Assembly: GCF_038443675.1 (NCBI RefSeq)
Contig: NZ_CP151762.1
Location: forward strand, 1,364,001 to 1,428,000
Direction: 5' to 3'
Source of the DNA: Yoonia sp. G8-12
Lineage (GTDB): Bacteria; Pseudomonadota; Alphaproteobacteria; Rhodobacterales; Rhodobacteraceae
Length of the DNA stretch: 64,000 nucleotides
The first letter of the stretch is position 1; every line of letters starts with the position of its first letter. Positions 8,452 through 18,016 of the stretch are shown piece after piece. Made by a program: the position numbers and the translations under genes. Under the pieces are notes generated by a model, which searched no databases, had not been told where the DNA came from, and saw only the letters and a program-made list of their open reading frames with translations.

Positions 8452-9393
8452 TTACAACAAACCAAAGCCCGTACCACCGATACCGACATCTGGGATAAGG
8501 GCGTTCAGACCGTACTGGCGATCCTCACGAATAGCATCTGTCATTTTCGTATCCAGTCGGGTTGGCGCACCGAACTCGTAGGTCAGACCAATCTGCAGGA
8601 TATCCAGATCATCGCTATCAATGGACAGACGCCCGACTGATGCGTCAATGCTCAGACCGTCGTAGAATGCATAGCCAGCACCGATCGTCATGATAGTCGC
8701 TTCGTCAGCAAGGAACTCCTCAAAACCGCCAATGCTTCCGGTCGCGCTAAAACCATTGCCAAAGTCATAAGAACCACGGACACCATAAATCGCCAGGTCT
8801 TCGCCTGTGATACCTGTATAATATCCGCGAACGGCGATTGGTCCTTGTGCGTAGTCGGCCGATACATTGTAAATGTTGTCATCGACCCCGGAGAAATCGT
8901 CGACGACGGCACCCAATGTCATGCCCGGAACAACCTCTACCTCGGCGTAATAGGTTGTGACATCAAAGTCTTCCTCATCAGAGTCCGGAACCGAATAAAC
9001 GATCGCGCCACCAAATGTGGGTGTCCTGTACTGCGCCAATATTTCGTATCCGGTCAGCGTATCATCCGTAGAACCAGCATCAAGGCTGAGATTGGTGATA
9101 CTTGCGCCCAACAGCAACTCGGGCACAGGCGCGTATCCGACAAACGCACCCAAGTTTGTAACAGTCGCGTCATCTCCGAATGCATCGAACGACTGGGCGT
9201 CCAAATTCGCACCGAAAAGGAACTGATCGTAGCTGAACTCGACCTCGCCATTAAAGACGGTTGTTGAAAAATCATCTGAGCTATCCGAGATATCTGAGTA
9301 GTTCAGACCTGCAGAGCCGAATGTCAGTTCTTGCGCAAATGCAGGTGCAGCAAATACACCTAATGCTGCAATTGTTAAGCTTGTTTTAATCAT
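8452..9393 (-). CDS. Outer-membrane beta-barrel (porin-like) protein, copy 2
   Basis: A 313-residue protein with signal peptide MIKTSLTIAALGVFAAPAFA and mature start QELTFGSAGLNYSD. The remainder alternates polar and hydrophobic residues as expected of a beta-barrel, with many acidic turns (DISDSSDD, PDSDEEDFD). It shares architecture, signal peptide and several strands with copy 1 at 7101-8066; PD-DE-DFD-TTYYAEVEV in this copy matches PDEDFDDFDITTFYAQAEV in the other. The start at 9393 follows TAGGAC. It is divergent from serS across a 275-bp spacer. Substrate unknown. Confidence 0.8.
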   Translation of the reverse strand: MIKTSLTIAALGVFAAPAFAQELTFGSAGLNYSDISDSSDDFSTTVFNGEVEFSYDQFLFGANLDAQSFDAFGDDATVTNLGAFVGYAPVPELLLGASITNLSLDAGSTDDTLTGYEILAQYRTPTFGGAIVYSVPDSDEEDFDVTTYYAEVEVVPGMTLGAVVDDFSGVDDNIYNVSADYAQGPIAVRGYYTGITGEDLAIYGVRGSYDFGNGFSATGSIGGFEEFLADEATIMTIGAGYAFYDGLSIDASVGRLSIDSDDLDILQIGLTYEFGAPTRLDTKMTDAIREDRQYGLNALIPDVGIGGTGFGLL

Positions 9394-9668
9394 CTGATGT
9401 CCTAACGGGAATTCGCGTTTCATGAGCTAGTAAATGCAAGGAACCAAGACTGTCGGCAAACAACGAAGGAGTGCTTTTCAAAGCGGTTAAAGCGCTTTTT
9501 ATGGCCAAGCCAGTCAAATCATTCCCTTTGGTAAACATACCACATTCTACCAAGTCACACTAGTTGGCACCGCATTCAACGGCATCGCTACTGTGCTTTC
9601 TTTGCTTCACTTGCCCCGCGCAATCGGGCATATGACCCGCATCGAAACACCCCATAAGGACCGATGCC

Positions 9669-10961
9669 ATGCATGATATCCGCACCATCCGTGACAACCC
9701 TGCTGCTTTTGATGCGGCCCTGTCTCGTCGTGGGCTTGCACCTGTGTCGTCCGAAATCCTTGCGATGGATGAGGCGCGGCGCGCCAAAATTCTGGCTGCC
9801 GAAACCGCACAGGCCGAGGCCAACAAGGCCGCCAAGGACGTTGGTGCCGCCAAAGGCCGTGGTGACGAGGCCGAGTTCGAACGCCTGCGCGCGCTGGTCG
9901 CCGAGAAGAAATCGCAAATCGCGGCCCTCAATGACGAAGCCAAAGCCGAGGACGCGGCCCTGACCGATCTGTTGATGGGCATTCCAAACCTGCCCGATGC
10001 CAGCATCCCTGATGGGGCCGACGAAAACGACAACGTCGAAATTCACCGCTTTGGCACACCGCGCACAACTGACTTCGCCGCGCTGGAACACTTTGATATT
10101 CCCGCCATCCGCCCCGGCATGGATTTTGAAACCGCCGCCAAACTCTCCGGCAGCCGCTTTGTCCTGCTCTCCGGCGCTGTGGCGCGGCTGCACCGTGCGC
10201 TGGCGCAATTCATGCTGGACGTACATGTTGAAGAACACGGGCTGACCGAGGCGATCACACCCGTGCTGGTACGTGAAGAGATGATGTATGGCACAGGCCA
10301 GTTGCCCAAATTCGGCGACGACAGCTATCAAACCACCAACGGCTGGTGGCTGATCCCCACGGCCGAAGTGACCCTGACCAATATCGTCAACGGTCTGACC
10401 GTTGACGAAAGCTATCTGCCCCGCCGCTATGTCGCCCACACCCAGTGTTTCCGGTCCGAGGCAGGCAGCGCAGGCCGCGACACATCGGGCATGTTGCGCC
10501 AGCACCAGTTTGAAAAGGTCGAGATGGTCAGCATCACCAAGCCAGAGGACAGCGCCGCCGAACATGACCGCATGACAGGCTGCGCGCAGGCGATCCTTGA
10601 AAAGCTGGAATTGCCCTACCGCACGGTGGTGCTGTGCACCGGTGATCTGGGCTTTGGCATGACAAAAACCCACGATATCGAGGTCTGGTTGCCCGGTCAG
10701 AACACGTACCGCGAAATCAGCTCGGTTTCTGTCGCGGGCGATTATCAGGCACGCCGCATGAATGCCCGCTACAAACCCGAAGGTGGTGGCAAACCACAGT
10801 TTGTGCATACCCTGAACGGATCGGGCCTTGCCGTGGGGCGGACGCTGATTGCGGTCGTTGAAAACGGCCAGCAAGCCGATGGATCGGTTTCTCTGCCAGC
10901 CGCATTGCACCCCTATCTGCGCGGCAAGACCCGGATCAACGCCGACGGCCAGATGGTCTAG
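9669..10961 (+). CDS. serS: Seryl-tRNA synthetase
   Basis: A 430-residue class II aminoacyl-tRNA synthetase that charges tRNA-Ser. The N-terminal long coiled-coil arm (about residues 30-100, starting MHDIRTIRDNPAAFDAALSR) binds the tRNA. The catalytic core shows motif 2 FRSEAGSAGRDTSGMLRQHQ and motif 3 LNGSGLAVGRTLIAVVENGQ. Length matches the family. Its TAG overlaps the stop of the convergent DUF2235 gene by 4 bp, leaving no room for a terminator between them. Confidence 0.97.
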   Translation: MHDIRTIRDNPAAFDAALSRRGLAPVSSEILAMDEARRAKILAAETAQAEANKAAKDVGAAKGRGDEAEFERLRALVAEKKSQIAALNDEAKAEDAALTDLLMGIPNLPDASIPDGADENDNVEIHRFGTPRTTDFAALEHFDIPAIRPGMDFETAAKLSGSRFVLLSGAVARLHRALAQFMLDVHVEEHGLTEAITPVLVREEMMYGTGQLPKFGDDSYQTTNGWWLIPTAEVTLTNIVNGLTVDESYLPRRYVAHTQCFRSEAGSAGRDTSGMLRQHQFEKVEMVSITKPEDSAAEHDRMTGCAQAILEKLELPYRTVVLCTGDLGFGMTKTHDIEVWLPGQNTYREISSVSVAGDYQARRMNARYKPEGGGKPQFVHTLNGSGLAVGRTLIAVVENGQQADGSVSLPAALHPYLRGKTRINADGQMV

Positions 10962-12226
10962 CCGTCGGACGGAAGCGCTGCGTTTCGTGGCGCTTCCCAG
11001 TCACGCGGCCGCAACGTGCTGTCAACCTCATGGGTCGGCGCGCCATCGCGGGCCACAAGGAAATCGCGTAGCGCGTTCAATTCCGTTGTTGCCCGCCCTT
11101 CCAGATCATCCTTGACGAAATTCAACGTGTTCGGGCGATATCCCGGATCGGCGCAGAACCGGTCAAGGGTTGCAACGGCAATATCCTCAACCTCTTTGGG
11201 TCCATCACGGTCGACCTTCATCTTGTTAAGAAAAAGACCAGACAGGCCTGACGGACCGAACTTGTTCTCCAGCGCTTCGTTGATCGGGTCAAAGCGGGTC
11301 GCCACACGGTCAAATTCTGACCAGTCAATGCGCAATCCGGCACGCTCTGCCCCCTGTGTTACCCACAACAGGGCAACAGATGACAGACCTACGCGCGACC
11401 CGCCACCGCCAACAGACCCGTGGTTTCCCGGAAACCACTGCTGCGCATAAAGCGGCGTTTCGCGGGTTTCATCATCGCGGTTCAATCGGTCAAGATTGGC
11501 CCAAGGCGATGATGGAAAGGTCTTGCGGTGCTCGTCAATTGCGATGGCATGGCGCGCCGCACTGACCGAGCGGCTAAGATCGGCATCATGGAATTCGTAT
11601 TTGGCATTAAAGGCCTTGGCACCGGGCAGGAAGGCCGGAAGGCCCAGTGCCTTCACAGTGTCCCAGATCCCCAGATAGGCGATCTTGAGATTGATTGATC
11701 CGGCATCCCCCCGATCCAGTCGCCATTTAAACTCTGTGTCGCTTGTCGCCGTATAAGGCGCGAATTCCTCGCGAAAGAGAAAACTTGAGGGATCATCGGG
11801 CTTCGTGTTGCGATCGCGACTGATGTAGCGGGTAATCGCCTCGGGGATGCGCCCCACGTGGCGGCGTGGCGGCACACCACACGACCGGATCAATCCGGCA
11901 AGCGACCGCGCCGCGAACCCCCCGCGTGAAAACCCGAAAATATAAATCTCGTCCCCCGGTTGATAGGCGAAGACGAGGTTGCGATAGACATCCTCGATCA
12001 TATCCATCAGGCCCCACCCCAGCGCGCCGCCAAAAACCCGGTCCATCTTCTTGCCAAGCCAGTTGTTGCCCGCGCCCGACCCGACACCGGGCGAATAAAT
12101 CACTTGTTGGGTGTTACCTGCGGCGTCTTGGCCAAACACACACCGCGACAAACGCACAACATTTGTCGGGTGCTTTGCGTCCGGACGGTTCCACGTTCCA
12201 TCAATGAAAATCGCAATCCGCTTCAT
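10958..12226 (-). CDS. DUF2235 alpha/beta-hydrolase family protein
   Basis: A 422-residue protein. The N-terminus MKRIAIFIDGTWNRP and the nucleophile elbow GFSRGGFAARSLAGLI (about residues 105-120) are typical of DUF2235, a family in the alpha/beta-hydrolase fold that includes type VI secretion phospholipase effectors (Tle1) and many uncharacterised proteins. The serine in GFSRG is the predicted nucleophile. No signal peptide is evident and no secretion genes are near, so a housekeeping or stress role is as likely as an effector role. The gene is convergent with serS with overlapping stops. Confidence 0.82.
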   Translation of the reverse strand: MKRIAIFIDGTWNRPDAKHPTNVVRLSRCVFGQDAAGNTQQVIYSPGVGSGAGNNWLGKKMDRVFGGALGWGLMDMIEDVYRNLVFAYQPGDEIYIFGFSRGGFAARSLAGLIRSCGVPPRRHVGRIPEAITRYISRDRNTKPDDPSSFLFREEFAPYTATSDTEFKWRLDRGDAGSINLKIAYLGIWDTVKALGLPAFLPGAKAFNAKYEFHDADLSRSVSAARHAIAIDEHRKTFPSSPWANLDRLNRDDETRETPLYAQQWFPGNHGSVGGGGSRVGLSSVALLWVTQGAERAGLRIDWSEFDRVATRFDPINEALENKFGPSGLSGLFLNKMKVDRDGPKEVEDIAVATLDRFCADPGYRPNTLNFVKDDLEGRATTELNALRDFLVARDGAPTHEVDSTLRPRDWEAPRNAALPSDG

Positions 12227-12341
12227 GGCACTATCCCTGTCTGACTATCTTAATGCTGACGCAAGGTAAGGTTGCAGGCAAGTCGGCTATTCCCCACCTT
12301 TTTTGATGGCACTTCGCACGCAGACGCGGAATACTGGGCCT

Positions 12342-13055
12342 ATGAAACAGATATACGCCCTCCTCACCCTGCTCTTCACCGTCACCTTCGTGGTGTCGCC
12401 TGCGCTGACCAGCCCCTTTAGTGGCTTTCGCGAAGACCAACTGCCCATCCCGCAGATTGATCCGCCGGTGCAGCCCGAGGGCTATGCCTTTGCGATCTGG
12501 GGGCTGATCTATGGCTGGCTGGTGGTTTCGGCGGTCTATGGGGTCATCAAACGTGCAGACAGCCCTGAATGGGACTATGCGCGCCCGCCGCTGATTATCA
12601 GCCTTGCAGTCGGCACGCCGTGGCTTGCCGTGGCGAACCAAAGCGCCATCTGGGCGACGATCCTGATCTTTATCATGGCCGCCGCCGCCATTATGGCCGT
12701 GCTGCGTGCCCCGCGCAAACATCGCTGGTTTTTCAAAGTACCCGTAGGCATCTACGCAGGCTGGCTGACGGCGGCATCTTTCGTCTCACTGGGCAGCACC
12801 GCCGCAGGCTATGGCATCGGCCCCGCCGCACAGGGCTGGGCCTATATCGGCATCGTCAGTGCGTTGGTCGTCGCCATCGCGGTCCTGCAACGTGCCAAAT
12901 CACCCGCCTACGGGCTGACCGTCATCTGGGCGCTTGTCGCGATCATCGTGGCCAACGGCATGGACAACTGGACAGTCTCCGCGCTGGCCGCTGCGGGCGT
13001 GGTGATCCTGCTGGGCCTGATCACCAAGATGCGCGCTAGCTTGGCCCCTTCTTAA
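12342..13055 (+). CDS. TspO/MBR-like multi-pass membrane protein
   Basis: A 237-residue membrane protein with about seven hydrophobic segments. The N-terminus carries FREDQLPIPQIDPPVQPEGY then AFAIWGLIYGW, a tryptophan-containing pattern found in the broader TspO/MBR-related family (tryptophan-rich sensory protein homologues) of Rhodobacteraceae. Ligand and role are unknown. The start at 12342 places the signal-like helix at the N-terminus; an ATG at 12303 would add 13 polar residues. Its 3' end overlaps the convergent der gene by 20 bp. Confidence 0.65.
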   Translation: MKQIYALLTLLFTVTFVVSPALTSPFSGFREDQLPIPQIDPPVQPEGYAFAIWGLIYGWLVVSAVYGVIKRADSPEWDYARPPLIISLAVGTPWLAVANQSAIWATILIFIMAAAAIMAVLRAPRKHRWFFKVPVGIYAGWLTAASFVSLGSTAAGYGIGPAAQGWAYIGIVSALVVAIAVLQRAKSPAYGLTVIWALVAIIVANGMDNWTVSALAAAGVVILLGLITKMRASLAPS

Positions 13056-14487
13056 GGTGTTTTGACAGGCGCGACGGCTGCGAGGACTTTTTGTCCTTAT
13101 AAGGGTTCTTGTCGCCCTGATCGCGCAGATAGAGCCGGATCGGCGTGCCGGGCATATCAAAATCAACGCGTAAACCATTGATCAAATAGCGTTTATAGCT
13201 TTCGGGCATCAGATCGGGGTGCGACGTCATCACGACAAACGCAGGCGGACGCGTTTTCACCTGCGTCATATACCGCATCTTGATCCGCTTGCCGCCCGGT
13301 GCGGGTGGCGGGTGCTGTTCCAGCATCCCCGTCAGCCAGCGGTTCAGATGCGCGGTGGAAATTCGGCGGTTCCAGACCTCATGCGCGCGCATGATAGCCT
13401 GCTGCAAACGATCAAGCCCCTTGCCCGTCTTGGCCGATACCGTGACCAAAGGCGCGCCCCGCAGTTGCGGCAAAAGCCGCTCGAAACTTTCACGCAATTC
13501 TTTGAGCTTGGTCTGCTTTTCGTCCTCGACGTCCCATTTGTTGACAGCGACAACCACAGCACGGCCTTCGCGTTCGGCCAGATCGGCAATGCGCAAATCC
13601 TGCTGCTCGAATGGGATTTCTACATCCAGCAGAACCACCACAACTTCGGCAAATTTCACGGCACGCAAACCGTCGGAAACAGACAGCTTTTCAAGCTTTT
13701 CCTGCACCTTGGCCTTTCTGCGCATCCCTGCGGTATCAAAAATCCGCATCGGCACGCCGCCCCAGTCCTGCTGGACGGAAATCGCATCGCGGGTGATCCC
13801 CGCCTCGGGGCCGGTTAGCAGGCGCTCTTCACCGATAATCTTGTTGATCAGCGTGGATTTGCCCGCATTCGGACGGCCCACAACGGCAATCTGCAAAGGC
13901 TTGGCGCGCGTTGGAATCCGCGGCGCGTCCTCGTCATCCTCGCCCACATCCACGTCAACTTCGGGCGCGTCAGCGGCCGCTTTTTCTTCGTGCGCATCGT
14001 AAATCGGGCGCAGCACGTCCATCAATTCACCCATGCCTTCGCCGTGCTCGGCAGACATGCGGATCGGCTCGCCCAGACCCAGCGCATAGGCCTCAAGGAT
14101 CGTGGCATCAGCGGCTTTGCCTTCGCCTTTATTGGCGGCCAGAATCACATTGGCGTTTTTCTTGCGCAGGATATCGGCGAACACCTCGTCAGCGGGCAGA
14201 ACACCGGCGCGCGCGTCGATCATAAAGAGACACACATCCGCCATTTCCACCGCGCGTTCGGTGAGGCGGCGCATGCGTCCCTGAAGGCTGTCATCGGTTG
14301 CCTCTTCCAGACCCGCGCTGTCAATCACGGTAAAGCGCAGATCGGCAATCCGGCCTTCGCCTTCACGCAAATCACGCGTCACCCCGGGCTGGTCATCGAC
14401 CAAGGCCAGTTTCTTGCCGACCAGACGGTTGAACAAGGTGGATTTGCCCACATTCGGACGGCCCACAATTGCGAGGGTAAAACTCAT
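13036..14487 (-). CDS. der: Ribosome biogenesis GTPase Der (EngA)
   Basis: A 483-residue protein with two tandem GTPase domains and a C-terminal KH-like domain. G1 motifs are GRPNVGKSTLFN (about residue 8) and GRPNAGKSTLIN (about residue 205); G3 motifs are DSAG and DTAG; the second G4 is VNKWD. Between the domains is an acidic linker (VDVDVGEDDEDAP). Der is needed for maturation of the 50S subunit. Upstream on the same strand lie the bamB-like and yfgM-like genes, the same order as yfgM-bamB-der of E. coli. The stop overlaps the convergent TspO-like gene. Confidence 0.97.
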   Translation of the reverse strand: MSFTLAIVGRPNVGKSTLFNRLVGKKLALVDDQPGVTRDLREGEGRIADLRFTVIDSAGLEEATDDSLQGRMRRLTERAVEMADVCLFMIDARAGVLPADEVFADILRKKNANVILAANKGEGKAADATILEAYALGLGEPIRMSAEHGEGMGELMDVLRPIYDAHEEKAAADAPEVDVDVGEDDEDAPRIPTRAKPLQIAVVGRPNAGKSTLINKIIGEERLLTGPEAGITRDAISVQQDWGGVPMRIFDTAGMRRKAKVQEKLEKLSVSDGLRAVKFAEVVVVLLDVEIPFEQQDLRIADLAEREGRAVVVAVNKWDVEDEKQTKLKELRESFERLLPQLRGAPLVTVSAKTGKGLDRLQQAIMRAHEVWNRRISTAHLNRWLTGMLEQHPPPAPGGKRIKMRYMTQVKTRPPAFVVMTSHPDLMPESYKRYLINGLRVDFDMPGTPIRLYLRDQGDKNPYKDKKSSQPSRLSKHLKKGPS

Positions 14488-14536
14488 TTAGTCAGCTCCT
14501 GACGGTATACGCCTGCGCGCCTACACCAATTCAGGC

Positions 14537-15834
14537 TTAACGGAAAGCGTGCAATTGACCGTCTTTACTTAGTACATAAAGCGTCTGTCCGGCCACAACA
14601 GGCCCGGATGCCGCACCGCCACGCAGCACAAGCTGCTCCAGCGGCGCCCCAGAGGCGGGATCGAATTGCCGGATCTGTCCATCCGAAGAGGTCACAATCA
14701 GACGCCCCCCGCAAGCACAGGGCCGTAATGCGTGAAAATACGTCTTTCACTGCGCGGGTTCGCGCCCTCTTCAAGAACCGGCAAGCCGACCCGCCAGACA
14801 GGGGTGCCGGTCGTCGCATCAAGGCGCACCAGTTCGTTGATATCGTTAATCAAAAATACTGCATCACCAACAGCCCACACCGGGCTGATCGACCCTTCTG
14901 TTGCGGTCCACAAACGCGTTCCATCGCGCAGGTCAAAGGCAGCGGTCCGGCCCCCGAAGTTGCCGATGTAAACCCGATTGCCAACAATCACCGGATCACC
15001 CGAAATGTCGTTGATCACGGCAGAGGCACTGCCCAGCCGATCACCCGACACGACCGAAGACCACCGTGTCAGCCCGCCACGCGGATAGGTGGCCAGCACC
15101 TCACCCGAGGGGAACGGAAACACGACATATTCGCCACTGACCGCAGGAGATGCCCCGCCTGCGAAATTAGCCGTCGATGGCGCGCCCGCGCGCTGCCACT
15201 GGATGCGGCCGTTGGTAACGTCCAACGCCCACGCTGTGCTGTCACGCGCGACGACATAGACCAGATTGCCTACCAGCGTTGGCGCTGCATTCGCGGGTGC
15301 ATCAAGATCCTGCACCCAGATTTCAGTGCCGGTCGCCGCATCAAGGGCGGTGATTTCGCCAAAACCGGTTGTAACGTAAACACGCCCGCCCCCGACAGAA
15401 ATGCCCCCACCAGACGCATCGGCCGCGTTATCGCGGGTTGGCGTGAGGTCGCGGGTCCAGACATTGGCACCATTCACCGTCGTTGCCGTCACACGCGCGC
15501 GCGCGTCAACCGTGTAGATGATCCCGTTTGCCACGACCGGATGCGATGTGATCCGCGCACGGCGGCTATCACCCTCACCAATATCCACCGCGAAAAGCGG
15601 GCTCAGACTGGCCCCCAATGCCGGATGCGTGATGGTATGGCTGGGGCTGCCGTTGCGGTGCGTCCAGTCGGCGTTTGTCTGCGCCGCTGGCAGCGCCACG
15701 GGCCGGCTTTCATTGGCAAGCACACTCTGCCCGCGGATGTCGAAACGATCGCCGGGCAGGATGATCTCGTCGTCACCACATGCCCCCAAAAGGACAAGGC
15801 TGATCGCGGCGGAGATGGTTACTCTTAAATTCAC
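14537..15834 (-). pseudogene. bamB: BamB-like PQQ beta-propeller lipoprotein, frameshifted near the C-terminus
   Basis: The gene encodes a lipoprotein (signal ending SLVLLGAC, lipobox Cys at residue 19) with repeated beta-propeller blades of the PQQ type (GTEIWVQDLDAPANAAPTLV, NGRIQWQRAG, GTPVWRVGLP). BamB is an outer-membrane lipoprotein of the BAM complex. The frame runs to GPVLAGGV and stops at 14698. One base later in the other frame the protein continues as GRLIVTSSDGQIRQFDP and ends LYVLSKDGQLHAFR at a TAA at 14537, restoring the last blade. The shift falls in a run of six C on the plus strand (14705-14710); seven would restore the frame. Error, mutation or slippage are all possible. 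Context (yfgM upstream, der downstream) supports the name. Confidence 0.8.
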
Positions 15835-15855
15835 GGGTCAGATCCAATCTGCGCT

Positions 15856-16512
15856 TTATTGGCTCACAGGGTCGGGCATCGGTTCGCCCATTGCTACCAT
15901 GAGGCTCTGGACACGCTCGCGCAAGCCGCGTGTGACACCGGCATCTTCCTCGATCTGGCGCAGCACGGACAAAGCCGTGTCATTGTCACCCTCGGACAGT
16001 GAAAGATAGGCAAGCTGCTCAAGCGCGAGAAGGCGGAATGGTTCACCGGGTCGCGACAGCGCCTCAAGCTGGGTGCGGCGTACGCCGGTATCTTCGGTGG
16101 GCAGCATCGCCATCTTGAAGGACGCCAGCTCACGATACATTTCCGGGACATCTGAATTGACGGCTACGGTATTCAGCGTTGCTGACGCGCCCGCAATATC
16201 ACCGGCCTCTTCTTGTGTAGAGGCCTGCAAAAGAAGGGCCACGGCAGCGGCGGCACCCTCGGCTTCGATCTGGGCCATCGCAGCGGCGCGTGCAGCAGGG
16301 TCAGCTTCATCGAGGGCCGCCATGATCGCATCACCGGTGGCTTGTGCGGTCGCACGGTCCTGCGCGTTGCGATATTCGTTCCATGCGGCACCGCCGACCA
16401 GCAACAACACAGCCGCCACACCGATCCAGCCATAGCGGCGCAAATAGCCAAACAGCTTTTCGCGGCGGACCTCTTCGGTGACTTCATTGATAAAACTGTC
16501 GGAGTCGCTCAC
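15856..16512 (-). CDS. YfgM-like tetratricopeptide membrane protein
   Basis: A 218-residue protein with the YfgM/TPR_21 layout: a short cytoplasmic N-terminus (MSDSDSFINEVTEEVRREKL), one membrane helix at about residues 30-46 (WIGVAAVLLLVGGAAWNEY) and an alanine-rich periplasmic helical repeat region (AATLNTVAV.., RLLALEQLAYLSLSEGDNDTAL). E. coli YfgM associates with SecYEG and periplasmic chaperones. The start is GTG at 16512, with GGGGAC 5-6 bp before it; an upstream in-frame ATG at 16584 would add 24 residues of no family likeness. It starts the yfgM-bamB-der unit and is divergent from the RND efflux genes. Confidence 0.82.
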   Translation of the reverse strand: MSDSDSFINEVTEEVRREKLFGYLRRYGWIGVAAVLLLVGGAAWNEYRNAQDRATAQATGDAIMAALDEADPAARAAAMAQIEAEGAAAAVALLLQASTQEEAGDIAGASATLNTVAVNSDVPEMYRELASFKMAMLPTEDTGVRRTQLEALSRPGEPFRLLALEQLAYLSLSEGDNDTALSVLRQIEEDAGVTRGLRERVQSLMVAMGEPMPDPVSQ

Positions 16513-16661
16513 CTTGGTCCCCAATTTTGTATAATTATAAAACGTCTTTGCGGGTACATATCGTGAAGCCTGCGCAATGAACAAGAGGCCAGCGCCAATT
16601 GCGTGGATGAAAGCCGCGATTCAAGCACAAAACGGTACTTGCCCGAAAGGGGCTTGCCGTA

Positions 16662-16684
16662 TAAACTGAACTAACCGGTTTAGT
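16662..16684 (+). promoter_or_regulatory. Palindromic operator-like site upstream of the RND efflux genes
   Basis: The sequence contains ACTAA-CCGGT-TTAGT (16670-16684), with a second pairing TAAAC (16662-16666) and GTTTA (16678-16682). AT-rich arms around CCGG resemble operators of TetR-family repressors that control efflux pumps. A TATAAA that could be a -10 element begins at 16660. No regulator gene is present in the window, so the assignment is inference. Confidence 0.45.
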
Positions 16685-16777
16685 ATCGCGATTTGATCTG
16701 GCCGCAGGCACAGGACGTAAAGACACCAGATCAGCACCTGAACGATTGGTTGTCTTGATCGCGAAAAGGACGACACG

Positions 16778-18016
16778 ATGAAACTGATACCCATCATCAC
16801 CGCACTGTTGGTGCTTGCAGGCCTTTATATGGTGGTCTTTGAGCGGGACACGCTGGTTGGTGTCGCCCAATCCGCGGAAACTGGTACGACGACGATGGAA
16901 CCCGCCGACACAGCTGTCGCGGAGACAACCACAGTCAACGCGTCAACCGTGAGCGTTGTTGCAGTCCATTCCGTTGCGCAAACCATTGATAGCGCCGTTA
17001 TTTTGCGTGGCCGAACCGAGGCCGCGCGCAAGGTGACAGTCGCTGCGGAAACATCGGGACTTGTTGTTTCGGAACCTCTGCGCGCAGGGGCTGCCGTGAA
17101 CGCAGGCGATGTCCTGTGCCGTCTTGATCCCGGCACGCGTCAGGCGTCATTGGCCGAGGCGCGCGCGCGATTGGCCGAGGCCGAGGGCCGTGTACCCGAA
17201 GCGCAGGCAGGCGTGTTGGAGGCCCGCGCGCGGGTGCGCGAGGCGGAAATCAACCTTAATGCCGCACGGCAACTCTCGGAGGGTGGATTTGCCTCGGAAA
17301 CGCGCCTTGTCAGCGCGCAGGCCGCGATGGAGGCCGCAACCGCTGGTGTCCAGCGCGCCAATTCGGGCGTGGCATCGGCACAGGCAGGCATCCAGTCGGC
17401 GCAGGCCGCCGTGGCCTCTGCGATGCGCGAGATTGATAAACTGACGATCACCGCCCCCTTTTCCGGCTTGCTTGAAACAGACACCGCAGAACTGGGTGCG
17501 CTGATGCAACCCGGTGCGCCCTGTGCTGCGATTATCCAGCTTGATCAGGTAAAACTGGTGGGCTTTGTGCCGGAAACCGACGTCTCGAAAATCACCGTCG
17601 GCGCGATGGCCGGTGCGCGCTTGACCAGTGGAACGCAGGTGCGGGGCCGCGTCACCTTTCTTTCACGCAGCGCCGATGAACTGACCCGCACGTTCCGCGT
17701 CGAAGTCACCGTTGAGAATACCGATCTCGCCATCAGCGACGGGCAAACAGCGGAAATCTTGGTGGCATCAGACGGGCGCACGGCACATCTGATCGCGCAA
17801 TCCTCGCTGACGCTTGATGATGACGGGGTATTGGGTGTGCGCACGGTGGGCGAAGGCAATATCGTGCAATTCATGCCTGTCACCTTACTGCGTGACACCG
17901 CCGAGGGGGTCTGGGTGACAGACCTGCCCGCAACGGTTGATATCATCACGGTGGGTCAGGAATTTGTTATCGACGGGGTACGCGTTGCCCCCACATTCAC
18001 GGATGCCAAAGGATGA
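16778..18016 (+). CDS. RND efflux periplasmic adaptor (membrane fusion) protein
   Basis: A 412-residue adaptor. An N-terminal membrane anchor (LIPIITALLVLAGLYMVVF) is followed by a lipoyl/barrel-sandwich half-motif (RGRTEAARKVTVAAETSG, LRAGAAVNAGDVLCRLDPGT), a long alanine-rich alpha-hairpin coiled coil (about residues 122-220), the second lipoyl half (KLTITAPFSGLLETDTAELG) and a beta-barrel domain. Adaptors of this type link an inner-membrane RND pump to an outer-membrane channel; no channel gene is nearby. Its stop overlaps the permease start as ATGA, so the two are coupled. Confidence 0.9.
   Translation: MKLIPIITALLVLAGLYMVVFERDTLVGVAQSAETGTTTMEPADTAVAETTTVNASTVSVVAVHSVAQTIDSAVILRGRTEAARKVTVAAETSGLVVSEPLRAGAAVNAGDVLCRLDPGTRQASLAEARARLAEAEGRVPEAQAGVLEARARVREAEINLNAARQLSEGGFASETRLVSAQAAMEAATAGVQRANSGVASAQAGIQSAQAAVASAMREIDKLTITAPFSGLLETDTAELGALMQPGAPCAAIIQLDQVKLVGFVPETDVSKITVGAMAGARLTSGTQVRGRVTFLSRSADELTRTFRVEVTVENTDLAISDGQTAEILVASDGRTAHLIAQSSLTLDDDGVLGVRTVGEGNIVQFMPVTLLRDTAEGVWVTDLPATVDIITVGQEFVIDGVRVAPTFTDAKG

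Noticed and set aside
10958..12226. DUF2235 protein as a type VI secretion effector
   Set aside because: No secretion genes, immunity gene or PAAR/VgrG neighbours; family membership alone does not support it.
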